The position numbers and the translations under genes were made by a program. Shown here piece by piece: positions 48,710-60,582 of a DNA stretch of 64,000 nt. Below the pieces are notes generated by a model. It saw nothing but the letters and a program-made list of their open reading frames with translations, searched no databases and was not told the origin of the DNA. Position 1 is the stretch's first letter, and each line of letters starts with the position of its first letter. Source of the stretch: Lasiodiplodia sp. COLG20 (lineage: Eukaryota; Ascomycota; Dothideomycetes; Botryosphaeriales; Botryosphaeriaceae); NCBI GenBank assembly GCA_009801085.1, contig VNWV01000009.1, positions 1,106,501-1,170,500 of the forward strand, written 5' to 3'.

Positions 48710-51348
48710 ATGGTGCTCCAGCAGCGAAGTCCCTCAAAGCATAACCAGATGCTGGGCAAAAAGCAGACCACGTTGATCCCACACCCACAGTCCACCAACT
48801 ACGATGATGACGCTCCTGCCCGCCCGCTGAAGCGCATCAAGCGCAAAGAAGACGACGATAATTCCGAATACGCGCGCTCACCGGGCTCGCCCAAGACTAC
48901 TACCAGAGCCCGAAGAGTGGTTCCCGACTCCGATGCTGAGAGCAATGACGAGGATGCTGACGCGCCGGACCCCGCCGCCCGGACCGATCTCGAGAGCGCC
49001 TTGCCGCCGGTTGAGACGGACAAAGAAGCCATTGAAGCGTACGAAATACAACGAGCTGCCGAGGAAGCCGAGAGGTTGGGTCAGGATGGCCGGCTAAAAG
49101 AAGGCAAGTGGGTTAAAGGGAGAAGCTCCATCTACGTCGATGCTTTCAATCTTGCGTTGGACACTGTCCTGGAGGAAGAGCGCCACCTTTTTGACGAAGC
49201 AGAGATGGAGGTTTTCTCACAGTGGCGAGCTCTAGACTATGAGGCGCAGTACTTGTATGTCAATTTCCCTCCATGCGTAGGAGAAAGGCTCATGGTCTCG
49301 ACAGATACGTCCGTCTCTTCCTGCGGAAAACGTCTGCCTGGCACCGCATAAATAATCTGGGGTACCACAGTGACATTACGGATATCGATGCGGCAATTGT
49401 AACTCTCCAGCAAGAGAGATTATTGCCTGATTCGAAAGCCCCAGTACAAAGCAATCCAGGCGAGCTCGAACCTCCAGAAGGCACAACTCTCGGACCCTCG
49501 TTCACCTTTGCGGACGGGTCAGAAAACCACATTGACACGCTTGAAGAAGCATCATCATTGCTGAAGCTGGACGAGCTAAAAGCATTGGCAAAGGATGCCA
49601 AGGTCCAAGGCAAAAACAAGCAGGAGCTCCTCAAATCTTTTAGGAGAGCAAGCCAAAAACAGACTGGTCTCGGATGGGTGGGTCTGAAACGCTCCGACAC
49701 TGACGCATCCACGAAATCCACTGATGGCGATCCGGATAGCTCGTCGACACGTGAGAACACGCCTTTGCCCGAGGATGCGAATAGGGACGCCCATTGGGTA
49801 CGGAAGATCATGTCCGAGACAGGCCCCTGCATACGGCTTTCCTTGCCAGCGCTAAAATTATTTGAGAGAGTTCATTTGGTCTTCTACCGATCCACTGAAT
49901 GGACTGAAAAATCCCTAACGACAATCATCCTAGCCAGGATAGCCCGCCGCAATTTTCCAGACTACATCGTGTCCAGGTCAGCGAATATCTTTGCATCCCG
50001 AGCCCTGCTGCTTGAATTCGAAGCATCTCTCCGGACACAGTTCCGGGTTGACAACATTCTTGAATTCAATGGCACGCCTAGTCCGGCAGACTTGCGAACG
50101 ATTCTCGATTTGTTTGACGAAGTGTATCCCCGCTGGGTTGTGCTGCTCCAGGAAGAACAAACCAAAGAGGATAGTATATACGTCAGTGGTGAAGGTGCAT
50201 ATCTAAGACGGCTATCTCCTGCTTGGGTCTACACCCGAATCGTGCACAAAGCTACATATGTGTTTGGGAAATTCAAACAACACAAGCGCGAACACGAACT
50301 ATTGACGGAATTGCTTGCTCAACGCTTGTTTCACGCGTCACGACGTGGTGCTTGGTATCAACGGAAGGCCCTACTGGAAGAGCACTACATGGCATCTCTG
50401 ACACCATCAGAAGGGCGCAGTGAGGAATCACAAAAGAAGAATTGGAGACAAATTGCACTTCATACGTGCGAGAAGGGGCTGCAGGATCATCTTGTGCATC
50501 AAATACACCACTATGACCTCCAGAAGCGCGTCACGAAGCTCGAGAAAGCGCTCAAGATTGCCAAACGCTTTCAACATTCTTTCGGCCATGTCCGACTGGC
50601 TGCTCCCGTCGAAGTGACTATCGAGGGTATTAAGCTCGAGCGGGAACCGACACCAAGTAACAACAATCGTCGCAACAGCTCACCGTTCCCCACTACTCGC
50701 CGCGGTATTCAACGTACCGTTTGGCTGGACGAGCGCGAAGGCAACGGCGAGTGCACTGTTGAAGCCATGTGCCTATCGCATTACCGTTTGCAAGGATGGA
50801 AAGGCTACCATAGTGAAGGTGGCATTGTGCGGACGCTCTTCGCGTACCTTTTCTACGACATCCTCTTTACGTATGTGCCCAACGTCTTCCAGACGCCCTT
50901 TCAAACGTGCCCTCTCGACCTCCATACCGACGCCTTCTACCCAACCCGCTTGTCGGAGATCAACCACCGTCTTATGCAGATTGCAAACGGCGAGGCGGCG
51001 CGCCTGATGCGCGAAGTGTGGGATGCGCATGCAGAGCGGAAAACGTGCATTGTTGGTCTCGATTGGACGTTCGAGATTGAGGATTTGATGGAGATTGCAA
51101 GGTGTTTTGAGGGCGAGGCACTGGCGACGGTGTGCAGGGTTATGGCGCAAGAGTACGGGCAAAGAGGCGGAGGGGTGCCGGATCTGTTCTTGTGGCATCC
51201 GGACATGGGAAAGGTCATGTTCGCGGAGGTAAAGAGCGAGAATGATAGGTTAAGCGATACACAAAGGCTGTGGATACACGTGCTGACGGGCGCGGGAGTA
51301 AGTGTACAGCTATGTAATGCGGTTGCTAAGGAAGTCAGGACAGGTTAG
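48710..51348 (+). CDS. FAN1: FAN1-type structure-specific nuclease (VRR-NUC)
   Basis: Two exons (48710-49254, 49305-51348) encode 862 residues. FAN1 is a 5' flap endo/exonuclease for interstrand crosslink repair. The N-terminus is disordered, with KRIKRK as a likely nuclear signal. A SAP-like motif follows at about LLKLDELKALAKDAKVQGKN (DNA binding), then a long helical/TPR part. The C-terminal VRR-NUC domain has the complete catalytic set: the Glu in GYHSEGGIVRTLF, the Asp in GVPDLFLW, and Glu-x-Lys in FAEVKSENDRLSDTQ. LDLHTDAFYPTR is another family hallmark. I see no UBZ zinc finger, which fungal FAN1 proteins also lack. The intron sits in the conserved YLYVRLFLRK segment. Confidence 0.92.
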
Positions 51349-51620
51349 TGTGGGCATTGAGAGTTTTATAGAGAATTATAGGAACCGGGCCCAGATAGTT
51401 CCATTGTCAGGTTGGCATTTCATTGGACACTCTGCTGCTCTCCAAAGACTATGGTGAATGTAGCAAGAAAGGCAAAGGCCCTCCTAGGCACATGATGTCA
51501 GCAAGACATAAACAATCACTGACAAACAAGCCTACATAATTCTCTTGATTCCTCGATTCCCTTGACTTCCTCAAACCCACCCCCAACAATTTAGCCTGCC
51601 TACAGCTTCCTCTCGCAACC

Positions 51621-51883
51621 ATGGCGGACGCCTCGGACTCCAACACCAACGCCCTTGTCGCGGAAGCTACCACCTCCGCCGTCGGTAAAGTCCTATCCAG
51701 CCCTTCTGTCGGCATTGCTTCACCCTCACACAACCCCAACAACGACAGCATCATGCATCCGCCTACCACCTCGGCTTCTGCGTCTACCAACAGCAGCAAC
51801 GACGGTCACCGCAGTCACCCTCAACTCACCACCAGCACCAACGGCCAGACGCAACCAATCCTCGTCGTCGATGCCAAGAGTCC

Positions 51884-51924
<41 letters not shown>

Positions 51925-52216
51925 CGCCCAACCGTCCGCCCAAAAGCCGCCGCGACCTCTGCCTCGAGACGATGGACTTCACGAGCATGCTGGCGCAGCA
52001 CAGGGCGACGGCAGGAGCGATCCGCGATGCCGTCAGTTCCATCGAGGCGGGCGCGGCGCGGATCGAGCACCGGGTCAAGGCGTCGTCGGCGGCGGCGGCG
52101 GCGCTGAGCAACGGCAGCGACGGCCGGATGATGAAGACGAAGGACAGGCGCGTTGTGTGGCTGATGATGAAGGTCATTCTGCGGAAGGATGATGAGATTC
52201 TGGTACGTTGGACTTT

Positions 52217-52314
<98 letters not shown>

Positions 52315-52607
52315 GCATGTTTCTATCGTTTCCAATGCTGCAGAAGAAGGTCGAGTCGGAGCTCCAGCGCACGCAGCACAGCATGTGGAAGCTGAGCCGC
52401 GAGATGCGCCTCATCAGCACGAAGCACGGCGAGGGCGAAGACATCGAACACGAAATGTACGAGATGCTCGAAGGCTTCATCATGGCGCTCACCAGCAGCC
52501 GTGGCGAGGACAGGACCAAGTGGGGCGAGGACGGCGTCGAGCTCGGCCAGATTCTGGACGAGATCAAGGCGGATATGGAATGGTGGGACGACGGGAAGGA
52601 CGACTGA
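51621..52607 (+). CDS. Unrecognised helical protein with poly-Ala tract
   Basis: Two exons (51621-52202, 52344-52607) encode 281 residues. The N-terminal ~85 residues are disordered Ser/Thr/Asn/Pro-rich sequence ending in a run of about 13 Ala. The rest is mostly helical: TMDFTSMLAQHRATAGAIRD, then an Ala-rich helix, and a charged C-terminal half (KKVESELQRTQHSMWKLSRE) with coiled-coil character, ending ADMEWWDDGKDD. No membrane span or signal peptide is seen. I do not recognise the family. The 141-nt intron is dominated by a run of 94 T. Donor CTG|GTACGT and acceptor CTGCAG|AAG keep the frame. Confidence 0.65.
51885..51920 (+). repeat. (GCT)12 microsatellite coding for Ala
   Basis: Twelve tandem GCT codons followed by GCC, encoding the poly-Ala tract of the gene at 51621. 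Such tracts vary readily between strains. Confidence 0.9.
52218..52311 (+). repeat. 94-nt uninterrupted poly(T) run inside an intron
   Basis: An unbroken T run occupying most of the intron at 52203-52343. It is followed by A/T-poor sequence and a normal acceptor. The length given is that of this sequence; homopolymers are error-prone in assemblies. Confidence 0.9.
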
Positions 52608-52978
52608 GTGGGAGTTGGGGGGTCCCAGCATCGCTGCAGGGATGTGGTTGATTGGTATTCTTTTTTTTTCTTTGGCAGCTATTCACTTGCCGTTGCGCAA
52701 GCCGCCGCGGTTTCATTGCAGAGCAGTATCCGACTCAGTGCGTCTGTGGTGGCCGATGATTCAGCATTCGAGCCACTTTATTGTTTAAGAGATTACTAAA
52801 TGGCCATAAGACATATTGAGGACACTCTTTTCTAAATCTATGTCCCAGTCAGGAGTCATGGTGTCCTACTGGATCTAGAAGACCGACAAATGTCTCATGG
52901 GTCACCCCGGCAAGAGCATCGATCAAAACTCGGTATTCCACTATTGTTACTGGAAATATACATCACTCTGGGTCTACA
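52608..52978. other. Convergent 3' region
   Basis: Terminator region between the gene at 51621 and the DUF202 gene. It contains a short T run near 52659. No gene is seen. Confidence 0.5.
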
Positions 52979-54170
52979 TCAGGATCCGCCTTCTATTTCT
53001 TTTTTGATATCCACAGCCAAAAGCAACCCAAACACCGTTGTCGTCAACTAAACAAAAGTGAGTCAACTGTAATGCGAAGGGATGAGGAACTGCCACCTAC
53101 AATCGTGCTCCCTATCATGATAGTTAAGATCTCCCATCCACCGGCGAAGACTTTGCCGCGCACGATGGCATTCTGCTGGCGCCAGAAGCGGAAGGCGCCG
53201 AGGAAGACCATGGCGATGGCGGCGACGATGAAGACGGCAGCCAGCGGTTTCCCGAGGGCGTGATAGCCGAAGTGCGGGTCCGGGTTGGGAGCATGCTGCA
53301 GGCGCAGGAGCTGGGCGATCACGACGCCAGTCATGGAGAGGGCGATGGAGGTGCGCAGGTAGCCCAGAAAGGTGCGCTCGAGAGCTGATCACGACTCAGC
53401 ATCTCTCTCTGTCTCTCTCCCAATAGCAAAAAGACAAGACGACGGAACTCACCCAGATGGTCCCTCATGCCGCCCGCGGGCACTGTCACGCTGACATGGC
53501 GCCGCCACCACCTCGTCACCACGTCCCACCAGCCGACCTCCTGCCTCGTCAGCATCAGCTTCCTCTGCTCCCGCACACTGCAGTCGTCCCTGCAGGTCGG
53601 CACCTCGGACGGCGGCGGCGGGTTCCCATGGCCGAGAACAGGTTCTTCGGCCGTGCTCGCCGTCTCAAAGCGGCTCATCCGCTGCGACGAAGATGAACGA
53701 GGCAAGGACGCGAGCTCCGTGGCCTCGCGGTCGTTGGCGGTGCCGAGGGCTGTGTCGTCTGCTCTTTCTTCTTCTTCCTCTTCCTGTTCCTCTTCTTCTG
53801 CGCCAGGCACACCGCGACGGCGAAGACCACCTGGCTGCGCGATCAGGTCGTCGCCGGCCGTGCCCTCCTCCCTCGCTGCGCCGGCGCCGTGCGCCATGCT
53901 AGGCCCCAAAGTAGCATCGTGGGGTTGATGGTGTGTCTTGGTGTCGTCGTTGATATTTCTCGCCAAGTCGGATGGTGGCTGATGGTTGGCCGGAGATGAG
54001 GAAGGGCGATCGGCTGCGGATGGCGTAGGGTCGGGTTGTGGATGGTTGTGGTAGCCAGGAAGCGATGACGTGCTCGCGGCGCTTTCGTTCGATTGGGCGT
54101 GCTGTGTGGAGCGTTGCGGAGAGCCCCCGGCGCGGGTCGGCTCGTCGCCATTTCCGGTGTTTTGGTCCAT
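52979..54170 (-). CDS. DUF202-domain membrane protein with long disordered N-terminus
   Basis: Three exons (54170-53453, 53384-53101, 53047-52979) encode 356 residues. The first ~200 residues are hydrophilic, rich in Ser/Pro/His/Asp/Glu with a Glu run. The C-terminal third is a DUF202 (YidH-like) domain: ALERTFLGYLRTSIALSMTG is the signature of its first helix. A second span (PLAAVFIVAAIAMVFLGAF) and a third span (LTIMIGSTILTTTVFGLLLA) follow. The third span is complete only if the last 53-nt intron (ATT|GTAGGT ... TTTAG|TTG) is removed. Without that splice the ORF would run into SSSSLRITVDSL and stop at 53044. DUF202 proteins are small three-helix membrane proteins of unclear function, distantly like the Vtc1 transmembrane domain. 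Confidence 0.85.
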
Positions 54171-54729
54171 GACTGCTTGCTTTTATGCTCGCATCTTCAT
54201 ATCATACTTCTCCCGCTTGCACGCACTGTCTCGCGGGAATGCAAACGTGGGGAGGCAGAGTTTCGGCGACCGTGCGCGTCCGAGAGCGTCCATTGGATGG
54301 TCGGCGACCTCCCTTCTGCAGCTCCAAAGCCGCGGAAGGCGGTGACGTCGCCGACGCGGGGAAACCGTTATCTTGTCTTGGCGATCAATCAAAGATAATC
54401 GCTCGCAATCTTCTCTAGAAGGAATTATTCGACATGCGTGGGTTAGATGTGTATTAAATAATTCAACATCTCCGTCCAGATGGTACTTCAGCTTCCCACG
54501 TAAGTGGAGCTTAATTGCCGATAGAAGTTAGTTACGATGGCTCAGATCTTTCAGCACGCACTGTGGCCAGAACACCAATATTTTGATCAAATCTCGTCTC
54601 ATTCCTTTTCCCTTGCTATTAAAAAAAAAGGCCGTCAATCCACCAACATAAAAATTAGATATCAGAAGTGTATCCGTTAAAGCCATCATCCCTTCCCCTC
54701 GTTTCTTTTGAATCCATGATTAAACCCCC
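54171..54729. other. DUF202 promoter / wall-protein 3' region
   Basis: Contains the presumed promoter of the DUF202 gene and the 3' flank of the large minus-strand gene. No gene is seen. Confidence 0.5.
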
Positions 54730-57700
54730 TTAGACAGCCTGGAGACCACCACCAACGGTGAAGGCCATGGCAGAGCAGTCGGAAGCAACACCACCGACAA
54801 GGACCCACCTCATCTCCTCCTTCTCCAGAGTAGCAGCACCCTCATCGGGGTCGCTGACCAAGAAGAACTTGGTGCTGTCATCATCGACATTGCAGACAAC
54901 CATGTAGAAGGCGTTGCCCTGCGAGTCGACCGCGACGACGATGCCGCCGTTGGTCGTGGTGCTCGAATCGTCGACGGGCATCAGGGTGATGATGTCGGCG
55001 TTCTTAGGAATCTCATCCGAGCCGGCAAGACGGAAGCGCGACGCGCCCAGCTTGTCCATCTCGTCGGGGTGGTAGATGAAGACGCGGTCGGCATCGTCCG
55101 AGACAACCACGTTGGAGTAGGCCGCGAAGTTAAGACCGGCGTCAGCGTCACCAACCGCCTGCAGGCCGAGCACTCCCGTGTCCTCGTCGGCCGAGAGGTG
55201 CCACGCGCCCGTCGTGTCCGTCAGAGTCGTGTAGGTGAAGCCGTCGGTGTTGGTGTCAGCCTCGGACGTCGCGATGTTCAAAAGGGCATCGTTGGACAGG
55301 GCGCTTCCATCATCATCATCAGTCGAGGTAGAAGCGTCGGTGGTGCTCGTCGTGCTGGCGCTGTCAGTGGAATCCTGGCGCTTGTACACGCTGGAAGACG
55401 AGTCGCTGGACGTAGAATCATCCGGTGTCGTCGAGCCCTCGACAGTCTTGACCTCGTCCGATCCGGAAGAGGTAGAAGACTGAGTCGAGTCGTCGCTGTT
55501 AGTAGCAGCGGAGCTCTCAGTGCTATCCGAAGTCTGCTGGTTGGAAGAATCCTCCGTGGTAGTGCTAGAGGCATCCGTAGAACTCGTGCTAGTCGAGCTA
55601 TCAGTCGAGCTGGTGTTGGCAGAGTCGTCAGTGGACCCAGAGCTGGTCGAGCCTTCAGTCGTGGTAGAACCGGAGCTAGCAGATCCGTCAGTGCTAGTCG
55701 AGTCAGCACTGGTAGAGCCCTCGGTGGTGGTCGAGTCAGAGCTGGTGGAGCCTTCAGTAGTCGAGCCAGAGCTGGTAGAGCCCTCGGTGGAGGTGGAACC
55801 AGAGCTAGTAGAGCCCTCAGTGGAGGTGGAACCAGAGCTGGTCGAACCTTCAGTAGAGCCCGAGGTAGTGGAGCCATCGGTGGTGGTTGAGCCCGAAGTG
55901 GAAGATCCATCAGTAGTAGTCGAGCCCGAGGTGGAAGAACCATCAGTAGTGGTCGAACCCGAAGTAGAAGAACCGTCAGTGGTAGTCGAGCCGGAAGACG
56001 CAGAGCCGTCAGTAACGGTTGAACCAGTGGCGGTCGAGCCAGTAGAAGAGCTAGTAGAAGAAGAGCCAGTGTTGCTACTTCCACCGGGGAGGAGAACACA
56101 CTGCGCAGCCATAGCCTGGGCGTCCGCCTTCCAGAGGGTCGTCTGGGACAGGCCGAAGAAGTCCATGCTCAGCTCGTCACCGAGAGTCAGCGCGTACGAG
56201 ACACCACCATTGCAAGTACCAGGGTTGACGCTGTCGTAAGCATACTTGGCGCTGGCAGCGACGTAGGGCTCGTTGGTGATGGAGATCAGCTTGCGGTACT
56301 TGAGCGGAGTGATCTCGAGGCCGACACCGACAGTCAGGGGCAGGCCGACACGGGCATCAGCACTAATCTCGCCAGCAGCGGTGAACTTGGTCGTGAACGT
56401 GGGCTTGAAGTTCTTGATGGTAGTCTGGTCCTTGTTCACAATGTCCAGTTTCGCGTAGAAGTTAGTGATGGCAGCCTCGGCACCGACGAGGATCTGGCCC
56501 TGAGCCTTGATGTCGAGCGTCAGCGAGGCGTCCATGGTCATGACGGGGCCAACAGAGATGACGTTGGGGATGGAGAAGCCCGGAGCACCGTATGAGGCAA
56601 TGTTCTTCTTGAACTTGTTGTTGTACGTGCCATCCGCCGCAAGACCCAAGTAGAGAGCAGCCTTGGCGCTGCCATCAATCGTCACGCTGCCCTTGTTGAA
56701 GCCGCCACCAAGAAGAGAGAAACCAATCTCACCCGCAACATGCGCGTTACCGGTGATACCGCAGTCGACGCAGTAGAGATCGACGGTGCCCGTCAGCGCA
56801 CCGCTGGCGGAGCCGTGGTAGAGCTGGTACTGGCTGCCCCAGTACTTGGAGTCGACCTTGTTGCTGGGCGTAAGGTTGATGTTGAAGTTACCTTCGGGCT
56901 TGGCCGTCGTCAGGCTGTCGATCTTGTCGTTGATGAACTTGATACCCTTGGAGACAGCGCCGTTGGTGTACTTGTCGGCAACCTTGATGGCCATGTTCTT
57001 GAGGTCGTCGATCTTCTTGTCAACCTTGTCGATGGCCTGGGAAATGGCCTTCGGCGCAATCTTCTTGATGAGAGACTTAAGGCTCCAGCGCTTCCGAATG
57101 ATGGCGCTGGCACGGGCGGCAGGGCTGCCATAGGAGCGGCGGCGGAGCTTGGTGCTGGTCTCAGCAGTGTCGTCATAATCATAGTCATCCTCAGAGTAGT
57201 CGCCAAGGCCGGGGGCAAAGTCCTGCAGGCTGGAGCTGAAATCGCTGTCGAAGTCGTAGTAACCGAGCTTGTCGTCAAGAACCTTGTCGAAGTCATCGCC
57301 ACAGGGAGCAGTCGGGAAGCCAGAGATGGTGGCCTCAGGGGGAGCACCGCAGGAGGACGAAGAACCGGACTGGGAAGTGCTGCTACCGCCAGTCGAGTTG
57401 GAGAAGACAGAACCGCTGGTAGAGAGAGTAGAGTTGCCGCTCAGGGAAGTGGTGCCGTTGACAGAGCTGTCAGTGGGAAGAACAGTTCCCCATTTGACTT
57501 CAACATCACCGATAGCCTGTTCGATAGGAATCTCGGCGCAGTTCAAGGTGCAGCTGTGGCTGCTCTCAGTGAAAGTCTCGCTAGAAACCAACCAGTAAGT
57601 ATGCTGGCCAACAGTCGCGTTGACGCCAGCGACACTGGAAGTGACAACAACCCATCCGGTGGTGCTTCCCCAAGCACGCTGAGCATACTGGAAGGCCTCA

Positions 57701-58845
57701 GCAGTCGCAAAGTCAACCTCCAGGCCACCCGAGACGACCGAGATTCTCGTGATGTACGCAGAGTTGTCAAGAATAACCGAGGGGTAGGTGAAGTTGGCTT
57801 TCATAAGAGCGAAGAGCGAACCATCGGTGCTTGACGAGCTGCCAGTGCTTGACGAGCTGCCAGTGCTGGAAGAGCTGCCAGAGCTGGAAGAGCTGCCAGA
57901 AGAGGAAGAGCTGCCAGAAGTGGAAGAACCAGAGCTGGAAGAACCGGAGCTGGAAGAGCCAGAGGAGCTGGAGCCAGAGGAGCTGGAGCCAGAAGAACTG
58001 GAACCAGAAGAGCCGGAGCTGGAAGAACCACCAGTGCTTGAGGATCCAGTAGTGGAGTTGGTCTGGGTAGTAGTGGAAGAGCTGCCCTCGTTGAAGTAGA
58101 AAGAGCCAGTATCCTTAGGAGCCAAGTGCGTGAGAACGGAAGCGTCGTGGCCCGGTGGGGTGGCGGGCTGCAATGTGGTGATGGGACCGGCAACGGTAGT
58201 CCAAGAAGATTCGTTGAGAACAACGTCGCTGGATCCGGACTGAACAGTGGACTTAGAGGAGCCGCTGTTAGACGATCCAGAGCCGGAGCTCAAGCTGTTG
58301 CCGGATCCAGAGCTGGAGCCAGAGCTGGAGCTGTAGCTGTAGCTGGAAGAGCCGGAGCTGGAGCTGTAGCTGGAGCCCGAGTTGGACCCAGAGCCAGAGA
58401 GTGAGTTACCACCAAAGCCTGAACCCGAGCCAGAAGAGCCGGAGGAGCCGGAGCTGTAGCTAGAACCCGACAACGAGTAGCTGCCAGAGCCGGAACCCGA
58501 ACCAAACGAGCCGCTGCCCGAGCCGGAACCGGAACCAGAGCCAGCAGAACCAGAAGAAGAGCCCTGGCCACCGCTGCCAGCCAGGCAAGGGAGGCCGGTG
58601 GTGATGACATAGGCAGTCTGGGTCTGGGTCGCGACCGTGGTCTCAATCTTGGTCGTCAACGCCGTCCTGTAGATGGTGTCGATGACGGTGGTGTGGTAGA
58701 CACCGGCGTCAGACTCCTGCTTGTTGCTGTTGAGCTGCTGAGCTTGGATAACGGCAGAGGAGGTCGAGTTTGTGTAGCGGATGGAGCTTGTCGCAGTGAC
58801 AGCTCCGGCACCCGCGAGGGCAGCAATGAGAAAGTTGCCGCGCAT
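54730..58845 (-). CDS. Large Ser/Gly-rich secreted wall protein (DUF7029/DUF7223 type)
   Basis: A single-exon gene of 1371 residues. It has an N-terminal signal peptide ([20 protein letters not shown]). Three low-complexity tracts of Ser/Gly or Ser/Thr/Gly repeats follow at about residues 82-200, 252-340 and 930-1130. Between them are a conserved globular domain at about 344-456 ([17 protein letters not shown], with Cys at HSCTLNCAE), of the type annotated DUF7029, and a beta-rich domain at about 656-912 ([20 protein letters not shown]), of the DUF7223 type. A third globular domain closes the protein (about 1190-1371, no GPI signal). Basic cleavage-like sites lie at 568-570 (RRR), 585-586 (KR) and 1155-1156 (KR). 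The architecture fits a wall or extracellular-matrix component, heavily O-glycosylated (inference). The domain names are from memory of the families and need a search. Confidence 0.8.
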   Translation of the reverse strand: MRGNFLIAALAGAGAVTATSSIRYTNSTSSAVIQAQQLNSNKQESDAGVYHTTVIDTIYRTALTTKIETTVATQTQTAYVITTGLPCLAGSGGQGSSSGSAGSGSGSGSGSGSFGSGSGSGSYSLSGSSYSSGSSGSSGSGSGFGGNSLSGSGSNSGSSYSSSSGSSSYSYSSSSGSSSGSGNSLSSGSGSSNSGSSKSTVQSGSSDVVLNESSWTTVAGPITTLQPATPPGHDASVLTHLAPKDTGSFYFNEGSSSTTTQTNSTTGSSSTGGSSSSGSSGSSSSGSSSSGSSSSGSSSSGSSSSGSSTSGSSSSSGSSSSSGSSSSTGSSSSTGSSSSTDGSLFALMKANFTYPSVILDNSAYITRISVVSGGLEVDFATAEAFQYAQRAWGSTTGWVVVTSSVAGVNATVGQHTYWLVSSETFTESSHSCTLNCAEIPIEQAIGDVEVKWGTVLPTDSSVNGTTSLSGNSTLSTSGSVFSNSTGGSSTSQSGSSSSCGAPPEATISGFPTAPCGDDFDKVLDDKLGYYDFDSDFSSSLQDFAPGLGDYSEDDYDYDDTAETSTKLRRRSYGSPAARASAIIRKRWSLKSLIKKIAPKAISQAIDKVDKKIDDLKNMAIKVADKYTNGAVSKGIKFINDKIDSLTTAKPEGNFNINLTPSNKVDSKYWGSQYQLYHGSASGALTGTVDLYCVDCGITGNAHVAGEIGFSLLGGGFNKGSVTIDGSAKAALYLGLAADGTYNNKFKKNIASYGAPGFSIPNVISVGPVMTMDASLTLDIKAQGQILVGAEAAITNFYAKLDIVNKDQTTIKNFKPTFTTKFTAAGEISADARVGLPLTVGVGLEITPLKYRKLISITNEPYVAASAKYAYDSVNPGTCNGGVSYALTLGDELSMDFFGLSQTTLWKADAQAMAAQCVLLPGGSSNTGSSSTSSSTGSTATGSTVTDGSASSGSTTTDGSSTSGSTTTDGSSTSGSTTTDGSSTSGSTTTDGSTTSGSTEGSTSSGSTSTEGSTSSGSTSTEGSTSSGSTTEGSTSSDSTTTEGSTSADSTSTDGSASSGSTTTEGSTSSGSTDDSANTSSTDSSTSTSSTDASSTTTEDSSNQQTSDSTESSAATNSDDSTQSSTSSGSDEVKTVEGSTTPDDSTSSDSSSSVYKRQDSTDSASTTSTTDASTSTDDDDGSALSNDALLNIATSEADTNTDGFTYTTLTDTTGAWHLSADEDTGVLGLQAVGDADAGLNFAAYSNVVVSDDADRVFIYHPDEMDKLGASRFRLAGSDEIPKNADIITLMPVDDSSTTTNGGIVVAVDSQGNAFYMVVCNVDDDSTKFFLVSDPDEGAATLEKEEMRWVLVGGVASDCSAMAFTVGGGLQAV
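55865..55996 (-). repeat. Four 33-bp tandem units in the wall-protein gene
   Basis: Near-identical units at 55865-55897, 55898-55930, 55931-55963 and 55964-55996. Each encodes an 11-residue unit of the type [11 protein letters not shown]. Degenerate units extend the array on both sides (about 55620-56060). The array encodes part of a Ser/Thr-rich stalk. Confidence 0.85.
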
Positions 58846-60582
58846 GGTGAAAGTGAGTGTGGTGTGCCCGAAGGGCAGATTACAGTATTAGTGATTTGTC
58901 GAGTAGAGACTGTGGTATGGTCAAGAATGACCAAAGAGTGGAAAAGAGAGAACCCCCGAAGGGAAAGAAGGTGGAAGAGACACTGAAAGAGTGAGTGTGC
59001 AGAGAAAACTCGGAGAGGCGGTGATGCATCGTGATATATAGTCCACCATGGAGTTTTTTTGGAGGCTGTCAGGAGAGCAGGGCGCTGCGGACACGCCGAC
59101 GGAGTAAAGCCACAAGACATTTTGCCGAAACCTTGAGGCTGCGCCCGGTAGTGGACGGCGGTTGTGGTGGGCTGGATTGGGGGAGCTGAAAGACCTGTGG
59201 CTGAGCTAAGAGCACTGCGGCTGTCTCGTGGCTTTTGTGGTGTTTTCTCCAGAGTACAGCCGGAATACGTAGAATTCAAAGCGGATTGAAGATACCGTTT
59301 GGGAATGCATTGGAATGGCTGTTACCAGAGCATTCCTGTAGCCGTCGTCAATTCTGCAGCTGTCCCGTCATTCTAGTGACCTGAAAGGTGCTGCAGCGTC
59401 TCGCAGCAAGCTCGTACTCGCTCAGATTAGGTGTAAGGTTAAGCGTCCGTACCAAGCTCCACCACGTGCGGGCACATCAGCCCTGTGCCAGACAACCACC
59501 GAAAGGCGTTCGTAGCCGCCCTATCGTGAGCATCGCGGTTGCCACATCAGGCAATATTCTCTGTACACGGACTCTCACCTGCTCCGTGCACCAATCTCTT
59601 CTCCACAAAGAGGACGGAGAGGTCCGGTGGCTTAGCTCCGCTGTCAGAGAGCTGTCTGCCAGAGACATAGAAAGGAAGTGCCAAGAAGGCCTGGATTAGG
59701 GACCGCCCGATGGCGCCCCTACGCGAGGGCATGTGCGGCGCGGGTTGCGCTCCGCGCACATCCGTTGTGCTTGTAGCGTTGGGTCTGAGCGAAAACGGGT
59801 CTTTGGAAATCCTCTCGGAGTCGCCGCCCGCTCGAATGGGAATTAAGCCTTCGGCATTGAGAAAACGGCGGCTGCGGAGAGAAAGGAAGGCGCCTGTTGT
59901 TGACCCCTGAAGCAGGCACGCCATGCACGTGACTTCGCTCCGTCCCGTCCGAAGTAGTCCATTTCCGATACCTTGGCCCGAGAAGTCAAGATTGGGGCTG
60001 CACGCTAGGAAAGCATGTCGGAGGTCATCTTGCCGTGGCTTGAGGCTCATTGACTGTCCATTGAAAGCGCTCTGTCACGTCCCTTAGTTGTTGTCACGGA
60101 AACGTTCTATCATCAGTGCCGGTTACACGATGGTTAGCGTACCAATGGCCGTCTATTTAGCACCATCCCTCGCAATTAGGACCTTGCGGCTCTTGAACTG
60201 CCGCCGCCGAAAACGGCCACACCACAGGGAATCGCCAACCAATAGGAAATGTCCGCGCTTTAGTCAACAGGACAAGGGCAAGGGAAGGGGAACTTCCGCG
60301 TCCAATTAGCCATGTAAGATTTACCTCGCATAAGCCATGTGGGTCGGCAGCGTGCGGAGAGCCCTAAGGCGAACCAAGGCATCGGCACGTCCACTTCTGT
60401 TGTTTGTAGAATCAAAAAAGCAATTGTACTAAAGTACTAAAGAGGCTATCGAAAAGCGTAGTTACACCATGCCTCCGCATAATCTTCCCTTATTTTCAAG
60501 CTCGTGGAACTCACTGAGCGAAGGGTCCAACAAAGTAGGATTACCCAACCTTTACCTGCGCCAAAATCACTGCTTCGTACGT
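58846..60582. other. Upstream region of the wall-protein gene and 3' flank of alpha-tubulin
   Basis: No gene is supported. A TATA-like CTATATATC on the minus strand (59033-59041) lies about 190 bp upstream of the wall-protein ATG. The rest is intergenic. Confidence 0.5.
59034..59041 (-). promoter_or_regulatory. TATA box of the wall-protein gene
   Basis: Reads CTATATAT on the minus strand, about 190 bp upstream of ATG 58845. It is consistent with a strongly regulated secreted-protein promoter. Confidence 0.5.

Noticed and set aside
53044..53100. C-terminus of the DUF202 protein read straight through (SSSSLRITVDSLLFS)
   Set aside because: It breaks the third membrane helix; a 53-nt intron restores it and fits GT-AG rules. 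A 34-nt intron using an earlier AG was also rejected as too short.
56740..57834. Plus-strand 364-codon frame, and 55069-56239 frames, opposite the wall-protein gene
   Set aside because: They are repeats read antisense (Val/Glu or Gly/Arg-rich) and contain no recognisable domain.
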